From Craterostigma plantagineum (lineage: Eukaryota; Streptophyta; Magnoliopsida; Lamiales; Linderniaceae), in the NCBI GenBank assembly GCA_027422505.1, contig JAPQWV010000050.1:4340001-4404000 (forward strand): DNA of 64,000 bases, read 5' to 3'. Under the pieces are notes generated by a model that saw only the letters and a program-made list of their open reading frames with translations, was not told where the DNA came from and did no database searches. Positions within the stretch are counted from its first letter, which is position 1. Each line of letters opens with the position of its first letter. Below are positions 35,331 through 47,392 of this stretch, in pieces. Made by a program: the position numbers and the translations under genes.

Positions 35331-35918
35331 ATCTTCTTCACCACGAGTCTTCAATTTCTGTTGATCCAATCCAACAAATATTATTATATATATAATACAA
35401 ATAAAAAATCATCTGACTTCTATATATGCACAGCGAAAAATATTAGATCTATAAAGATGAGTTCTAAGATAAACATCCCTACCCATTTCATTGAACGACT
35501 ACGAACATGGAGTAAAAACCCTAACCTTTAAGTTTTAACAAAAAAAAAACACATGTTAACGAAAAAAAGGAACAAATAAACATTCTTGGACATCTATCAT
35601 GTTGATCCTCAGCAACCCCAGCAAGTTTTCCATATATTGTTTGCAATATCGCAGAACAGATCTTAGGAGTTTGTGGGTGATTTTTTTTTTTTCGCTATCT
35701 ATTGTATTTGGGTCCACATGCTCAATGGATTCTGCAACTTTTTTTTTATTTTTATTTTATATATGATCTTAGGAAGTCGAAGGTTGTCAGAGCAAACCAA
35801 TGGGAGTGTCGCAGAATCAAGTGAGTTGTACCAATAATAAATAGATAGAAAAGAACCATAGCATATATAAACTAGGTTGAAACGCTGCAAAAGAAGAAAC
35901 ACACGTCAGTCAAAGCAT
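35331..35918. other. Intergenic, AT-rich
   Basis: No gene recognised. Ends in GTGAT (35919-35923), the target duplication of the next LTR element. Confidence 0.5.
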
Positions 35919-35923
35919 GTGAT

Positions 35924-36445
35924 TGTTGACTTTTCAATAATGGAGAAGAAAACCATAGGAGATCAAATTGAATTTGATCACCTATGAGCTAAGCACTTAC
36001 GTGCTTTGTGCCCTAAACACCTATAAATAGGCTTAGGTGCTCAATGTAATAGACACCCCAAATCCAAGAGAGAAAGAGAGCGAGGGAGAGAGAATGAGAG
36101 GGAAAAAGAAAGAAAAAAATGGAAATCTTGTCCGTGCGGATAAGGGTGAGAGCGGGTTTAGTTTTACTGGAGTAGTTGGGAGTAGGTACAAAAACATTAC
36201 CCGGGTGGGTAAGGGGTCTCGGGTTTTGGGTTTAAACACGAGCGTTATTTTGTACGATGTAATATTCTCAAATATAGTAAAACTATGTCTCTCCGTGGAT
36301 GTAGGCGGTATTGGCCGAACCACGTAAAAATCTCGGTGTTCTCTTGGTGTCATTACGACTTTAATTAATATCCCGATAAATTGTCGCGGGGTCCAAATAC
36401 AACTACCGCTGGCCCGGAATTAAATATTACCGCTAAACCCCAACA
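35924..36445 (+). repeat. 5' LTR of the deleted copia-like element
   Basis: TG...CA ends, with a TATA-like box CTATAAATAG at 36021-36030. Confidence 0.92.
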
Positions 36446-37981
36446 AGTGGTATCAGAGCCAAACCCTACTGGTATTCTAAGTATGCTCTGTGGTTGCAGC
36501 TGTGTCTGATCTTCCACATCAGAAAAGATATCAGAAGGGAATATCGATCGGGGGGAGCCAGTGTCAGAGCGAGGTTCAACGAAGTGATGCCTTGTGCTGA
36601 AGAAATGATGGTACAAGATGGACGTTGATGGGATGCTCTGTGTGGGCGGAGCTTGTGCGGCGGTGGAGTTTTGGCGAGTTATGGCAATAGTGCTGTGAGG
36701 CAGGTCATTCTTTTTGTGGAAAATATCTGATCAGTACTATTTGGGCCGGGCTGTTGACAAGGATAATAACGACGGATGACAACAAAGTGCGACAATGTGC
36801 TAGTGCGGGAGGTTTCACTCTGTGGCAGAAAAGAGTGAAGGATGTGCTCGTTTGTCAAAGCTGGGTGATAAGCTTTGATGGGAGACGAGGATAAGTCGGA
36901 GTAAATGACGAAAGATTTGGGGTCAAGATGTGTCGGAGAGGAAGAAGTAAGGCCCTGTTACTTCTTACCTCGTTTCCTGATTCGGGTGATAATTTGATCA
37001 CAACCATCGTACGATACGATGCAGACGGTGGATGGTGGAGTCAACTCTTTTGGAGCATGAAAAGAGAAGGCGGTCAAATTTTGGTGATAGCTGGGTGTTG
37101 GCTATTTTTCAGAGTGAATCATAGAGGAAGGTGATATGCCAAAGGGATTTGGGACAACAGCAGGTCCAAATCCAGGTGGCAGGAAGGGCATGTGATGCTA
37201 CAAATGTGGTGAGTCGGGACACATCAGAAGAACGGTCCGACTTGGAGGAAGAAGGACAAGCGGCTAGCAAAAAATTCCACATGAGGGTACCACACGGGTT
37301 ATCTTGGAGACGTTCTCACGGTCTCTAATGATGGCGCTCGTTCTCAAGAACAAAGATATTAAATTCGGGTTTGCTCCGAGAGAATATTTTGATGCGTTTA
37401 GGGAAATGCAAACGGTTTTTCGATCTCCATGGGCTGATGGATATCGTTGTGTTGTTCGGTGTGTTGGAACGGGGAAGATCAAAATGGTTAGTGGAGCGGT
37501 GCGCATTTTGGGTGGTGCGACGTTGTCCCAAAGTTGCGTAGTTTTTAATATTCTTGAGCCAGTCAGATTTCAGGGCTATGGGGTTTCATAGCAGGGGGAG
37601 TCTGGGAAAATCACACATGGCGGAAATGGTCCTACCAAAGGGAGAAGAGTGCAAAGGTTTGTATCGTCTGGGTTCACGAAAATTGCTCGAGCGTGGTATA
37701 AAGGCAGACGATGGTGAGAAGGAAAATCCTGCTGGAGAAGGGGTTGCATCGAAGTCCCTCTTCGGGAATCGACGGATCGAGTCGGTTCAACATAGCTGCA
37801 CATAATATTGGCCGCTGAATGAATCAAGTGGGGTAGGATCAGAATTCTTGATTCGGATTATGTGTAGGTGCTACAAGGAAGGCCAATGGACGTTCGGGGT
37901 ATTTACGAACGAGTTACTCTCATTCTCGGGTTCGCTGGAGTGCTCTCTAAAGAAGGCGCAGATGTTGAAAAGGGGGGAGAT

Positions 37982-38497
37982 TGTTGACTTTTCAATAATG
38001 GAGAAGAAAACCATAGGAGATCAAATTGAATTTGATCACCTATGAGCTAAGCACTTATGTGCTTTGTGCCCTAAACACCTATAAATAGGCTTAGGTGCTC
38101 AATGTAATAGACACCCCAAATCCAAGAGAGAAAGAGAGCTAGGGAGAGAGAATGAGAGGGAAAAAGAAAAGAAAAAAATGGAAATCTTGTCCGTGCGGAT
38201 AAGGGTGAGAGCGGGTTTAGTTTTACTGGGGTAGTTGAGAGTAGGTAACAAAACATTACCCGGGTGGGTAAGGGGTCTAGGGTTTTGGGTTTAAACACGA
38301 GCGTTATTTTGTACGATGTAATATTCTCAAATATAGTAAAACTATTGTCTCTCCGTGGATGTAGGCGGTATTGGTCGAACCACGTAAAAATGTTCTCTTG
38401 GTGTCATTACGACTTTAATTAATCCCGATAAATTGTCGCGGGGTCCAAATACAACTATCGCTGGCCCGGAATTAAATATTACCGCTAAACCCCAACA
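37982..38497 (+). repeat. 3' LTR of the deleted copia-like element
   Basis: Second copy, followed by GTGAT. It lacks a few bases present in the 5' LTR (for example CTCGGT near 36330). Confidence 0.92.
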
Positions 38498-38502
38498 GTG
38501 AT

Positions 38503-40079
38503 GATGTAATCATCCGAGATGTGTTGCTTTCCAAGCCCTATGTGTTTTGTTTGCGTCTGAGCCTGCAATAAAGATTCTCCATTGTTCGTAACAGAATGAA
38601 AACAACTAAAACGTCTCTGAATTGCCCGCATATGAACTACTAGAAACTCAAGTGGATAATAGAATAAAAGGGAGACCTTACTCTTGTTCTTTTTTTTTTT
38701 CATCCGCCAATATCTTCTCCATTCTTTTTCACTGAAAATCAAGCCTGAAGCCGCTGAGATTTAACTTCTTATTATATACTGAACTCACCGCTCCTTTACA
38801 GCTCAAGAACAGAAGAAAAAATTATTGTTGGCAAACTATCTCTCTCACGTTGTATGGAGGGAATTTTTTTATTATTTTGATGGCTTGCACTATCGAATAG
38901 AAAAGAAGCAAAAAAGAGGTTATTAAAATATTTAGTTTTTCTCACAACTCTCTGACACAATTGCTCGTTTCTTTCTTTAATGACACGCACAGCTATTCAT
39001 GTCTCTCCCTCTCTCATTTTACTACAAACACACATGCATATATATAGTATGTATAAGATAACGTGCATATCTAATGATATCTAATGATATCTATCCTCAA
39101 ACGGCGCTAGATAGGATATGCAATATTTTCTTTGGACTTTTCCTTTGATATTCAACTGCTTTGGCTGCTGCGTTGATTTCTTCTTCTATTTTTTCTTCAT
39201 ATCTTATCTTTTAGATTTTTGGTATTGGATTTATTCAACAAAGCCAAACAAATTCATTCCCACCAAATTCTTATTTACACAGAGCTCATAAACTATTCAA
39301 TAGATTACAAACCATCAATGAAAACCTAAGCATGGATTGTCCAAATTCATAAATCGAAAGCTAGTAATAACTTACAACACATAAGTTAATCCCCATGAGG
39401 AAATTCTTTATAGCGATGACCCGAGCGTTCATTAGTTTCTTGTGTTTGTTTATCTACGGCGAAAAACATAACTCGTCACCCAATATATGGCAATTACATC
39501 GAACCTGAGAGCAACGGACCAGCGACAACGGTCGGCGAGCAGCGTGAAGCATCCGAAGGCGGGCGGCGAGTAGCTACCAGCAACCGGTGATGCCGTGACG
39601 AGCTGTTAGAGACGACGGACGAAGAGATACGAGAAATATTTAAGAAAATGCCATTTGATTTGGTCCACGTTAAAAAGATAGTCTCCGAAATGTTAAAAGT
39701 CCAATGTACCCTTACTAAGTCTGCGTAAAAGACTATTTTACCCCTCGTTAATGGCAATAATAACACGCTAACGTAAATTACTTTTTTCACAGAGGTTACC
39801 GCAGAATATGTAAAAGCACTGATAAAGTAAATAAATATAATATCTAAAAAAAGAACCCATTATACAGATCGAATCGAATATCAGCAAATCGATCGTTCCC
39901 TTCATGTATTTTAACTATCTCCCTCATAGAATTCTCAACAACAATGGCAATTAACGTGTGATCCCAAAAAGTGAAGGTAGTTGTTTTTTAATTTAGGAAG
40001 AAGTTGTCGTCTACCTCAGGACTACGCTAGCAGTTGACCCTAATTTGTAGCGCATGGGACCCTAATTTCAAGCGCAGTG
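38503..40079. other. Intergenic
   Basis: No gene recognised on either strand. A short direct repeat (ATCTAATGATATCTAATGAT) lies near 39066. Confidence 0.45.
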
Positions 40080-40364
40080 TGCGTTAATTCCAAACGCAGG
40101 GTACTCGTGCTTGCAACAGTAAGGGACCGTGCTTTTAAGCTCATGGATCTGTGCGTGCACGCGGAAGGGAGTCGTGGGTGCAAGCGGTGGGGTCTGTTGC
40201 AGTGGACCCGTGCTTGGTTGAACAGGGGACATGTGCTTGCTAGCGCTACCCGTGCATGCAAGTGCACGGGACCCGCACGTAGTAGTAGGGGACCCGCACA
40301 GCATAGCAAGGGACCCGCACATAGTAGCTGGGGACCTATGCGCGCAAGCGCACGGGACCCGCAC
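40080..40364. repeat. Degenerate GGGACCCGCAC tandem repeat
   Basis: Repeated variants of GGGACCCGCACATAGTAG or GGGACCCGTGC with GCAAGCGCACG spacers. It is split by the gypsy insertion: similar repeat continues at 49596-49650 (GGCCCGGCACAGCATAGC). Both frames that look open here come from the repeat. Confidence 0.7.
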
Positions 40365-42569
40365 TGTAACGACCCGACTTCCTAGATACGTATTTTGGCG
40401 GATTTTCGCAGCGTAAGCAGCGGAAAACCCATTTAATTAAAACTTTTAAAATATAATAATACAAATACGTTCGATGTCTAAATCATAAGTTCAAACCCAA
40501 ACACATTTTGATTCATTTGGCCGAAGCCCAATAAGTCCAAGCCCAAATTTTAAAAACACGAAACATAAACTCGTTCCACAGGTCGCGTCCCATGTACTGC
40601 GCCGCCCTCAAAAGTCCGTGGAGTCACCGCCATCAGCCGTCTTACCTACACACGTAAACCCTGAGCTTTTGCCCAGTAGATGAAAATATGCATGAATGCA
40701 AATGCTCTCACATCCCAAACTCGACACATCTCACAAAATGCACGCTCGACTCTTTTATAATATCTCATCATCAACTCAACTAATCTCATCACAATCAGGG
40801 TCCGAGGCTTAGGAACTAAAGGCAACACGCGCGCGCAGGGGTCCGTAGATCGGGAGGCCCCACTCCCCACAAGGGTCAGTAGCTCGGGAGGCCCACTCCC
40901 CACATCTCAATCATATAGTGCGCCTTAGTCCTAACCTCAACTCATATCATTCGACAACCATCAATCGGTCATAAACTACCCCACTGAACATCACTATACA
41001 ATATTACCGTGACTCCACACAGTTCTCTCTTTTCGTACATGTGTATGCAAATGTCGTGCAAATAGAATGCAACATATAAAATGCATCATTTAAACAACAA
41101 CATATCGGCCCGATATATAATCTCGGCCCGATCTAAAAAAAACTATCATACACCAAATAATTCGGGACCAAAGCCCGCGTTCCGATTTAATCGACCCGAA
41201 ACCTTAACCATAGAAACTCTCCCGAAATTCACTAATAGTTCCCAAAATTTAATCATTTTTACTTTAAGACCCTAATTTCACAATTGGTCCCTAATTTAAT
41301 ATATTTTAAAATTCTAACGTCCAACTTTCAAAATATCACTTAAATTTCTAATTTAAAAATATCTTTATGAATTTTGCACTTAAAATCCCAAAATCTCATA
41401 ATTTACTTTTTAGGACCAAAAATTTTCCTAAGTTTCAGATCTGCCCCGAAAGCTTTAGAAATTTCTTTAAAAATCTCCCTTGTTCGGATTTTACATTCTC
41501 AGCCCCCACAATTTTAAAACTTTTCAATCTAGTCTCCCAATTTTTGAAAACAAAACTATTTTTATACGGCTGTTTTGCGACAGTTTAGTATTTCTCAATG
41601 ATCACAGAGTAAACGACGTCCGATGGACCTGAAATTTTAAACATAGATAAAGAACTTGCAAAACTTGATTCTGTCCAAAGGGATTTTTAATCCGAATTTT
41701 AGATCGTGAGATATGAATTTTTGAACCTCTTGGCCGAAATGGATAAAGAAAACCCTAGAAAACACTAATCCTCCCCAAGTTTTGTTCTATCCTCTTAATC
41801 ACAAGTCCTCTAACTCTATTCTTATGTTTCATAGACCTAAACTTCATAAAGATTAAGGTATTAAGCTGGCCGAATTTTAGCATGTAAGCATCATCGCGAA
41901 AATCATACAAGAAATTCACGTTTAGCACATAAACACGTATAAATTCGAAAGAGATCATGCAATCACGAAAAATTCACGGATTCAAAACTTATTTACGTGT
42001 GTAGGTGATCTTCACCTACCTTAATCCGTAGAGAGCTACGTAACAGGTTGTGTAGTATGATCCCGACCCGAGAGCTTCGATCCCGAGCTTCCGGAGAATT
42101 TTCTCCTCCTCCTCCTTCTCCTTTCTTTCTTTCTTCTTCTTCTTTTTTTTTTCTTCTTTCTCCCTTTCTTCCTCTATCTCTCGGCCTCTCTCCCTTCTTT
42201 CTTTCCTTTCACCTTATTTATTTATTTTGCCCTCCATGTGTATTAGTTGTTGAATGGTACTTGTTTATTTCAAAGATACCCTACCCTCACATGCATGGAG
42301 GAGGAATATTGAGGATGCCATGTGGGTTCCTTGTCATCATGAAGGAAACTTCCCACCCACCTTCAATTATTTTCGTCCTCCCTTTCAATTTTTTTTTTTT
42401 TTTATATTTGAGCTTTAGTTTCTCATTTTTCGGCCCCTTTTAAATTCCTCGGGTCCAATCGTAAATTCTTGGCTCGACACGGAAAGAAATCGGTGTATGT
42501 TCGAAATCGACTTCACACATTCCGAATATTATTGAAATAATCCCGTATTAAATTTTTACGGGTATTACA
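40365..42569 (-). repeat. 3' LTR of the gypsy element
   Basis: 2,205 bp; contains a long pyrimidine tract (CTCCTCCTCCTTCTCC...) near 42100-42200 and a poly-T run near 42390. Paired with 47393-49595. Confidence 0.95.
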
Positions 42570-42583
42570 TTCTCCCCCCCTTA
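42570..42583 (-). other. Polypurine tract of the gypsy element
   Basis: On the minus strand TAAGGGGGGGAGAA lies directly before the 3' LTR. Confidence 0.85.
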
Positions 42584-42609
42584 CAAGAATTTCGTCCCCG
42601 AAATCACCT

Positions 42610-45600
42610 CTAAAGAAATAATTCGGGATAACGATTCTTCATATCATCTTCTCGCTCCCACGTGGCTTCTTCAACTGCTTGGCTTCGCCACAGTACTTTG
42701 ACTAACGGAATATTTTTATTCCGAAGTCGCTTCACTTCGCGCACTAAGATTTCAACTGGCTCCTCTTCGTAGCTCAGGTCCGGCTTGAGTTGCTGGTGAA
42801 GTGATTCGCTTCCTAGTACATGATTCGGGTTCGTAACGTATTTACGTAAGGTTGATACGTGAAATACGTCGTGGACTTGGGCTAACGAGGCTGGTAACTC
42901 CAGTTGATATGCAACTTCCCCGACTCTCTTAAGGATTTGGAAAGGACCAATGTACCTCGGACTGAGCTTGCCCTTCTTTCCGAATCTTTTCACGCCTCTC
43001 ATAGGAGATATCTTCAAGAACACCCGATCGCCTTCCAAGAACTCTAGTGGCCTTCGTCGTTGATCAGCATAGCTCTTCTGACGACTTTGGGCTGTCTGCA
43101 TTCTTTCTCGGATTTTGGTGACCGCCTCCGTCATTTCTCGTATCATATCGGGACCTAAGAGTGCTCGCTCACCGATCTCGTCCCAGTGGATCGGGGATCG
43201 GCATTTGCGCCCGTATAAAGCTTCGTACGGTGCCATCCCGATTGAAGAATGATAACTGTTGTTATACGAGAATTCGATCAGAGGAAGAAATTTGCTCCAG
43301 CTCCCTTTGAAGTCTAAGACACAAGCTCGGAGCATATCTTCGAGGGTCTGAATAGTTCGTTCTGATTGCCCGTCAGTTTGGGGATGATAAGCAGTGCTGA
43401 ACGAAAGCTTCGTCCCCATTGATTTCTGTAAGCTCATCCAGAACTTGGACAGAAATTTTGAATCTCGATCCGAGACGATGGACGAAGGAATCCCGTGAAG
43501 TCGAACTATTTCTTGAATATACAATTTAGCATGTTGCTCCAAAGAGAAAGTTGAACAAATAGGTAGAAAATGGGCGGACTTAGTTAATCGATCTACAATT
43601 ACCCAAATGGCGTCGTGGCCTTTCGCAGTTTTCGGCAAGCCGACGACAAAGTCCATGGTAATATGATCCCATTTCCACTCGGGAATAGACAAGGATTGCA
43701 GCATCCCAGCCGGCCTCTGATGTTCTGCCTTGACTTGTTGGCAAGTGAGACACTGGCTCACGAACGTCGCAATGTCTCCCTTCATTCCCGGCCACCAGTA
43801 CGTCTCACGTAAATCTCGATACATCTTCGTAGCTCCGGGGTGTACCGAGTATGTAGTGGCGTGCGCCTCCGTCATTATGGTTTTCCGGAGTTCTGCATTA
43901 TCGGGCACGTACAGACGATTGTTATAGAATAAATTCCCGTCTCCTTGTAATTTGAATTCTGATGAAGTCGTGATTGTTTTCTCGCTTGTCAATTTCAGAT
44001 ACAGCTCGTCTTGCTCCTGAGCTTTCTTGATCTGCTCCGGCAACGTAGGGTGAAGAGTTAACGCCGCCATTCTAGCCTCGATCTCGCCAAAATTTATTAC
44101 TTCTACTTCGAGGTTGTGGAGTTCCGTGTTCACCGCCTTTCGACTCAATGCGTCGGCGACTACGTTTGCTTTGCCGGGGTGATAGTTGATCACGCAATCG
44201 TAGTCTTTAACGAGCTCCAACCAACGTCGTTGCCTCATATTCAACTCCTTCTGGGTAAAGAAGTATTTCAGGCTCTTATGGTCGGTGTAGATCTCGCACC
44301 GTCCCCGTAGAGATAATGACGCCAGATTTTTAGGGCGAACACAACTGCTGCGAGTTCGAGATCGTGCGTGGGGTAATTCTTCTCATAAGGTTTCAACTGT
44401 CGGGAGGCATACGCAATTACCTTCCCATTCTGCATCAGCACGCACCCCAAGCCAATCTTTGAGGCATCACTGTACACCGAGAAGCTTTCGGTACCGGAGG
44501 GAATCGTAAGAACTGGAGCCGTTGTCAATCGTTTTTTCAACTCCTGGAAGCTTTGCTCGCATGCTTCCGTCCACTTGAATGGGACATTCTTCTTCGTCAG
44601 GTTCGTGAGTGTCGAGGCAATGCTGGAAAAGTCCTTGATGAACTTTCGGTAGTATCCAGCAAGCCCGAGAAAACTCCTGACCTCCGTGGGAGTGGTTGGT
44701 CGTGGCCAATCGCTTACGGCTTCGATCTTGCTGGGGTCCACAGAAATCCCTTTTCCGGAGACAATGTGTCCCAGAAAGGCCACTTGCGTGAGCCAAAATT
44801 CACATTTCTTGAATTTGGCATAGAGTTGTTTTTCCCGAAGAATTCCGAGAACCGTTCGTAAATGAGCGTCATGTTCCTCCTTCGTTTTAGAATAAACGAG
44901 GATATCATCTATAAAGATGATTACGAAGTGGTCGAGGAAATCTTTGAAGACCCGGTGCATTAGGTCCATAAATACTGCTGGAGCGTTCGTCAACCCGAAA
45001 GGCATAACCAAAAATTCATAGTGGCCATACCTCGTATTGAACGCCGTTTTTGGAACGTCGGCTTCCCGAACCTTCAGCTGATGGTACCCCGATCTTAAAT
45101 CAATTTTGGAAAATATAGACGCTCCTTGTAGCTGATCGAACAGATCGTCAATTCTGAGCAGCGGGTATTTGTTTTTGATCGTCAGTTTATTCAGCTCTCG
45201 GTAGTCGATACAAAGTCTCATCGACCCGTCCTTCTTACGAACGAACAGGACCGGTGCTCCCCAAGGCGAGAAACTGGGCTGAATAAATCCTTTCTGCAAT
45301 AGCTCATCAAGTTGCTCTTTTAACTCTCGTAGTTCGCTTGGTGCTAAACGGTACGGAGTCTTAGAGAACGGTGCTGCTCCTGGAGTTAGTTCGATCGCGA
45401 ATTGGAGTTCTCGATTAGGAGGTAGTCCCGGGAGATCGTCAGGAAATACGTCGGGAAATTCATTTGCAACGGGTACGTCTTTTAATTTCGGTTGAGGCGA
45501 TTCGTCGGTCTTTATTGCAAATAGGAGAAAAGACTCACATCCCGAATTCAGAAGTCGTTGGGCTTTTAAGGCAGAAATTTGATGGATTTTGCTCCTCTCC

Positions 45601-47210
45601 TTCGCTCCCACAAACGTGAACATTTCATCTTCAGGAATTTGGAACGCCACCATCTTCTTCCGGCAATCGATTATGGCCCCGTATTTCGAGAGCCAATCCA
45701 TTCCGAAGATAACGTCGTAGTCGTTCATCGGGATCACAATTAGATCTACACTCAAACTCCTTCCTTCGATCGTCACGGGACATTTCTCCAACACTAGATT
45801 AGTTCGAGATGGATCCCCGTGTGGTAGGGTTACTACATAGTTTTAATCAGATAAGGTAGGAGAGATGCCTACCTTGGTCACATATTTGGCCGACACAAAC
45901 GAGTGCGTGGCTCCAGAATCAAACAACACGGAAGTAGGCACGTCGTAAATTTGTAACGTACCGGTCACCACTGTAGGATTTGCCTCTGCCTCTTCATTGG
46001 TAAATGTGAACACCCGTGCTGGAATCGGTGGTGGTCGTGCCTCCACCTCTTCATTAGACAATGCAAACACTCGAGCTGGAGCTGGTGGTGGTAGCGCCTC
46101 CGCCCTTTCATTGGTCATTGCAAATGCTCGAGTCGGAACCGGTGGCGGTCGTGCAAGCGTCTGAGTCGGGTTCCTGGGTTGATCGCAGGCTCGTGCGTAA
46201 TGTCCCTGTTTCCCGCAGAGATAGCAGACGACGTTGGGGTTGTATCCAACTCCAAAGCAGACACCGACGTGGTTACGCCCACATTGTTGACACGGTGGTG
46301 AGTTGTATGAAGATCGGTTCGGAACGCTGGGTGGTCCCTGGTTCGGCCTCGGTCGCCAGTTAGATGGTCCCGAGCGACCTCCTTGATTAGGGCCTTTCCC
46401 GAAGAATGGTCTCTTTCGGTCACCTCCACCTCCCTGCTGACTCTCCGTTCTCTTCCTTGCTTCTTGCGCCGCCACGATCTGAGCCTCTGCTTGCTCCGCG
46501 ATGATGGCTCGTTCGGCCACTTGTGTGAAGTGCACACCAGGGATACCCGACATGCTTACGTCACGGTAAATCTCGGGTCTGAGGCCCACCATGAAACGAG
46601 CCACCTTTAATGCATCAGTAGCTACCATGTGTGGAGCGAAGCGAGATAGCTCTTCGAATTTACGGACGTATTCCGGCACCGTCATCCTTCCTTGTCGGAG
46701 GTTGATGAATTCGTTCATTCGTTGTGCTTGCTCGTGGGCTGAGAAGTATTTTTCGAAGAACAGTTCTTTGAATCTATCCCATGGCATCGTAGCGGGATCG
46801 TTAAGGATTTTGATGGTATCCCACCAAAATCGCGCACTTCCTCGTAACATCGAAACGGCACAGAGAACTTGTTCGTTCCCTGGCACCCGACCGTATACGA
46901 ACATATCTTCAATTGTTCGGATCCAGTCTTCTGCCATCGAAGGATCGGTAGCTTGCTCGAAAGTCGGGGGATTCAGTTTACGAAACCTTTCCCCGATAAT
47001 TTCCACACGGTCAGGATGTGGAGAGGATCGGTGCTCAGATGAGCTCCGGAAATTGATTAGATCGTGGATTTGAGCAGCCTGTTGCTGGATCAGCTCAGTC
47101 AAACAGCGGATGGTATCGTTCTCGCGTGTGTTGTTCTCACGAGTCGGGGATTCAGAGCCATCCCGACGACTGGGCTCTCCATCATTCCCATTTCCCGATC
47201 GTGTCCTCAT
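42610..47210 (-). pseudogene. Gypsy gag-pol polyprotein, one stop and one frameshift
   Basis: Gag starts at 47210 (MRTRSGNG), with the retrotransposon gag block and the zinc knuckle CYLCGKQGHYARAC. The protease motif LFDSGATHSFV follows, then an in-frame TAA at 45843-45845. The same frame reopens through [14 protein letters not shown], the RT core with the catalytic FIDDILVYS box, and the start of RNase H. Near 44270-44300 one base is out of step. The next frame (44244-42610) holds the end of RNase H, the tether [14 protein letters not shown], the integrase zinc finger ([11 protein letters not shown]), the DDE core ([14 protein letters not shown]) and a C-terminal chromodomain ([16 protein letters not shown]). 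Only two small lesions separate it from an open polyprotein. Confidence 0.93.
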
Positions 47211-47376
47211 TTTCTAAGAGTCTACAAGTTCACATAACATAGAAAAGCACACACAGAAAAAAAAACACATAAGCATTTACATGTATTCACGTAATAGTAT
47301 AAAACTTACAGACGTAGGCTGATCCTCCCGGCTTTTGAGCGGCAGTACATGGACGGTCTACAGAACCTAAAGCCTA

Positions 47377-47390
47377 GCGCTCTGATACCA
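47377..47390 (-). other. Primer-binding site of the gypsy element
   Basis: TGGTATCAGAGCGC on the minus strand, two bases inside the 5' LTR; initiator tRNA-Met type. Confidence 0.88.
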
Positions 47391-47392
47391 CC

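Larger units (their letters stand above)
35924..38497 (+). mobile_element. Internally deleted copia-like LTR retrotransposon
   Basis: LTRs of 522 and 516 bp start TGTTGAC and end CCCCAACA. A primer site TGGTATCAGAGCC follows at 36448, the purine tract AAAAGGGGGGAGAT precedes the 3' LTR, and the target duplication GTGAT lies at 35919-35923 and 38498-38502. The internal part is only about 1.5 kb. It keeps traces of a gag zinc knuckle (CYKCGESGHIRR near 37190) and of the protease region (REYFDAFREM ... VGTGKIKM near 37370-37500), but no integrase, RT or RNase H. The LTRs differ at roughly ten positions plus small indels, so it is older than the copia at 600-5718. It needs outside proteins to move. 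Confidence 0.92.

Noticed and set aside
36928..37805. Several short open frames between the LTRs
   Set aside because: Remnants of gag and protease in broken frames; no intact protein, so kept only as part of the deleted LTR element.
40040..40416. Open frames of about 60-100 codons on both strands
   Set aside because: They arise from the GGGACCCGCAC repeat; the same motif gives open frames on both strands.
42048..42443. Open frame of 131 codons, repeated at 49072-49437
   Set aside because: Lies inside the gypsy LTR; Ser/Phe/Pro-rich product of the pyrimidine tract, present in both LTR copies.
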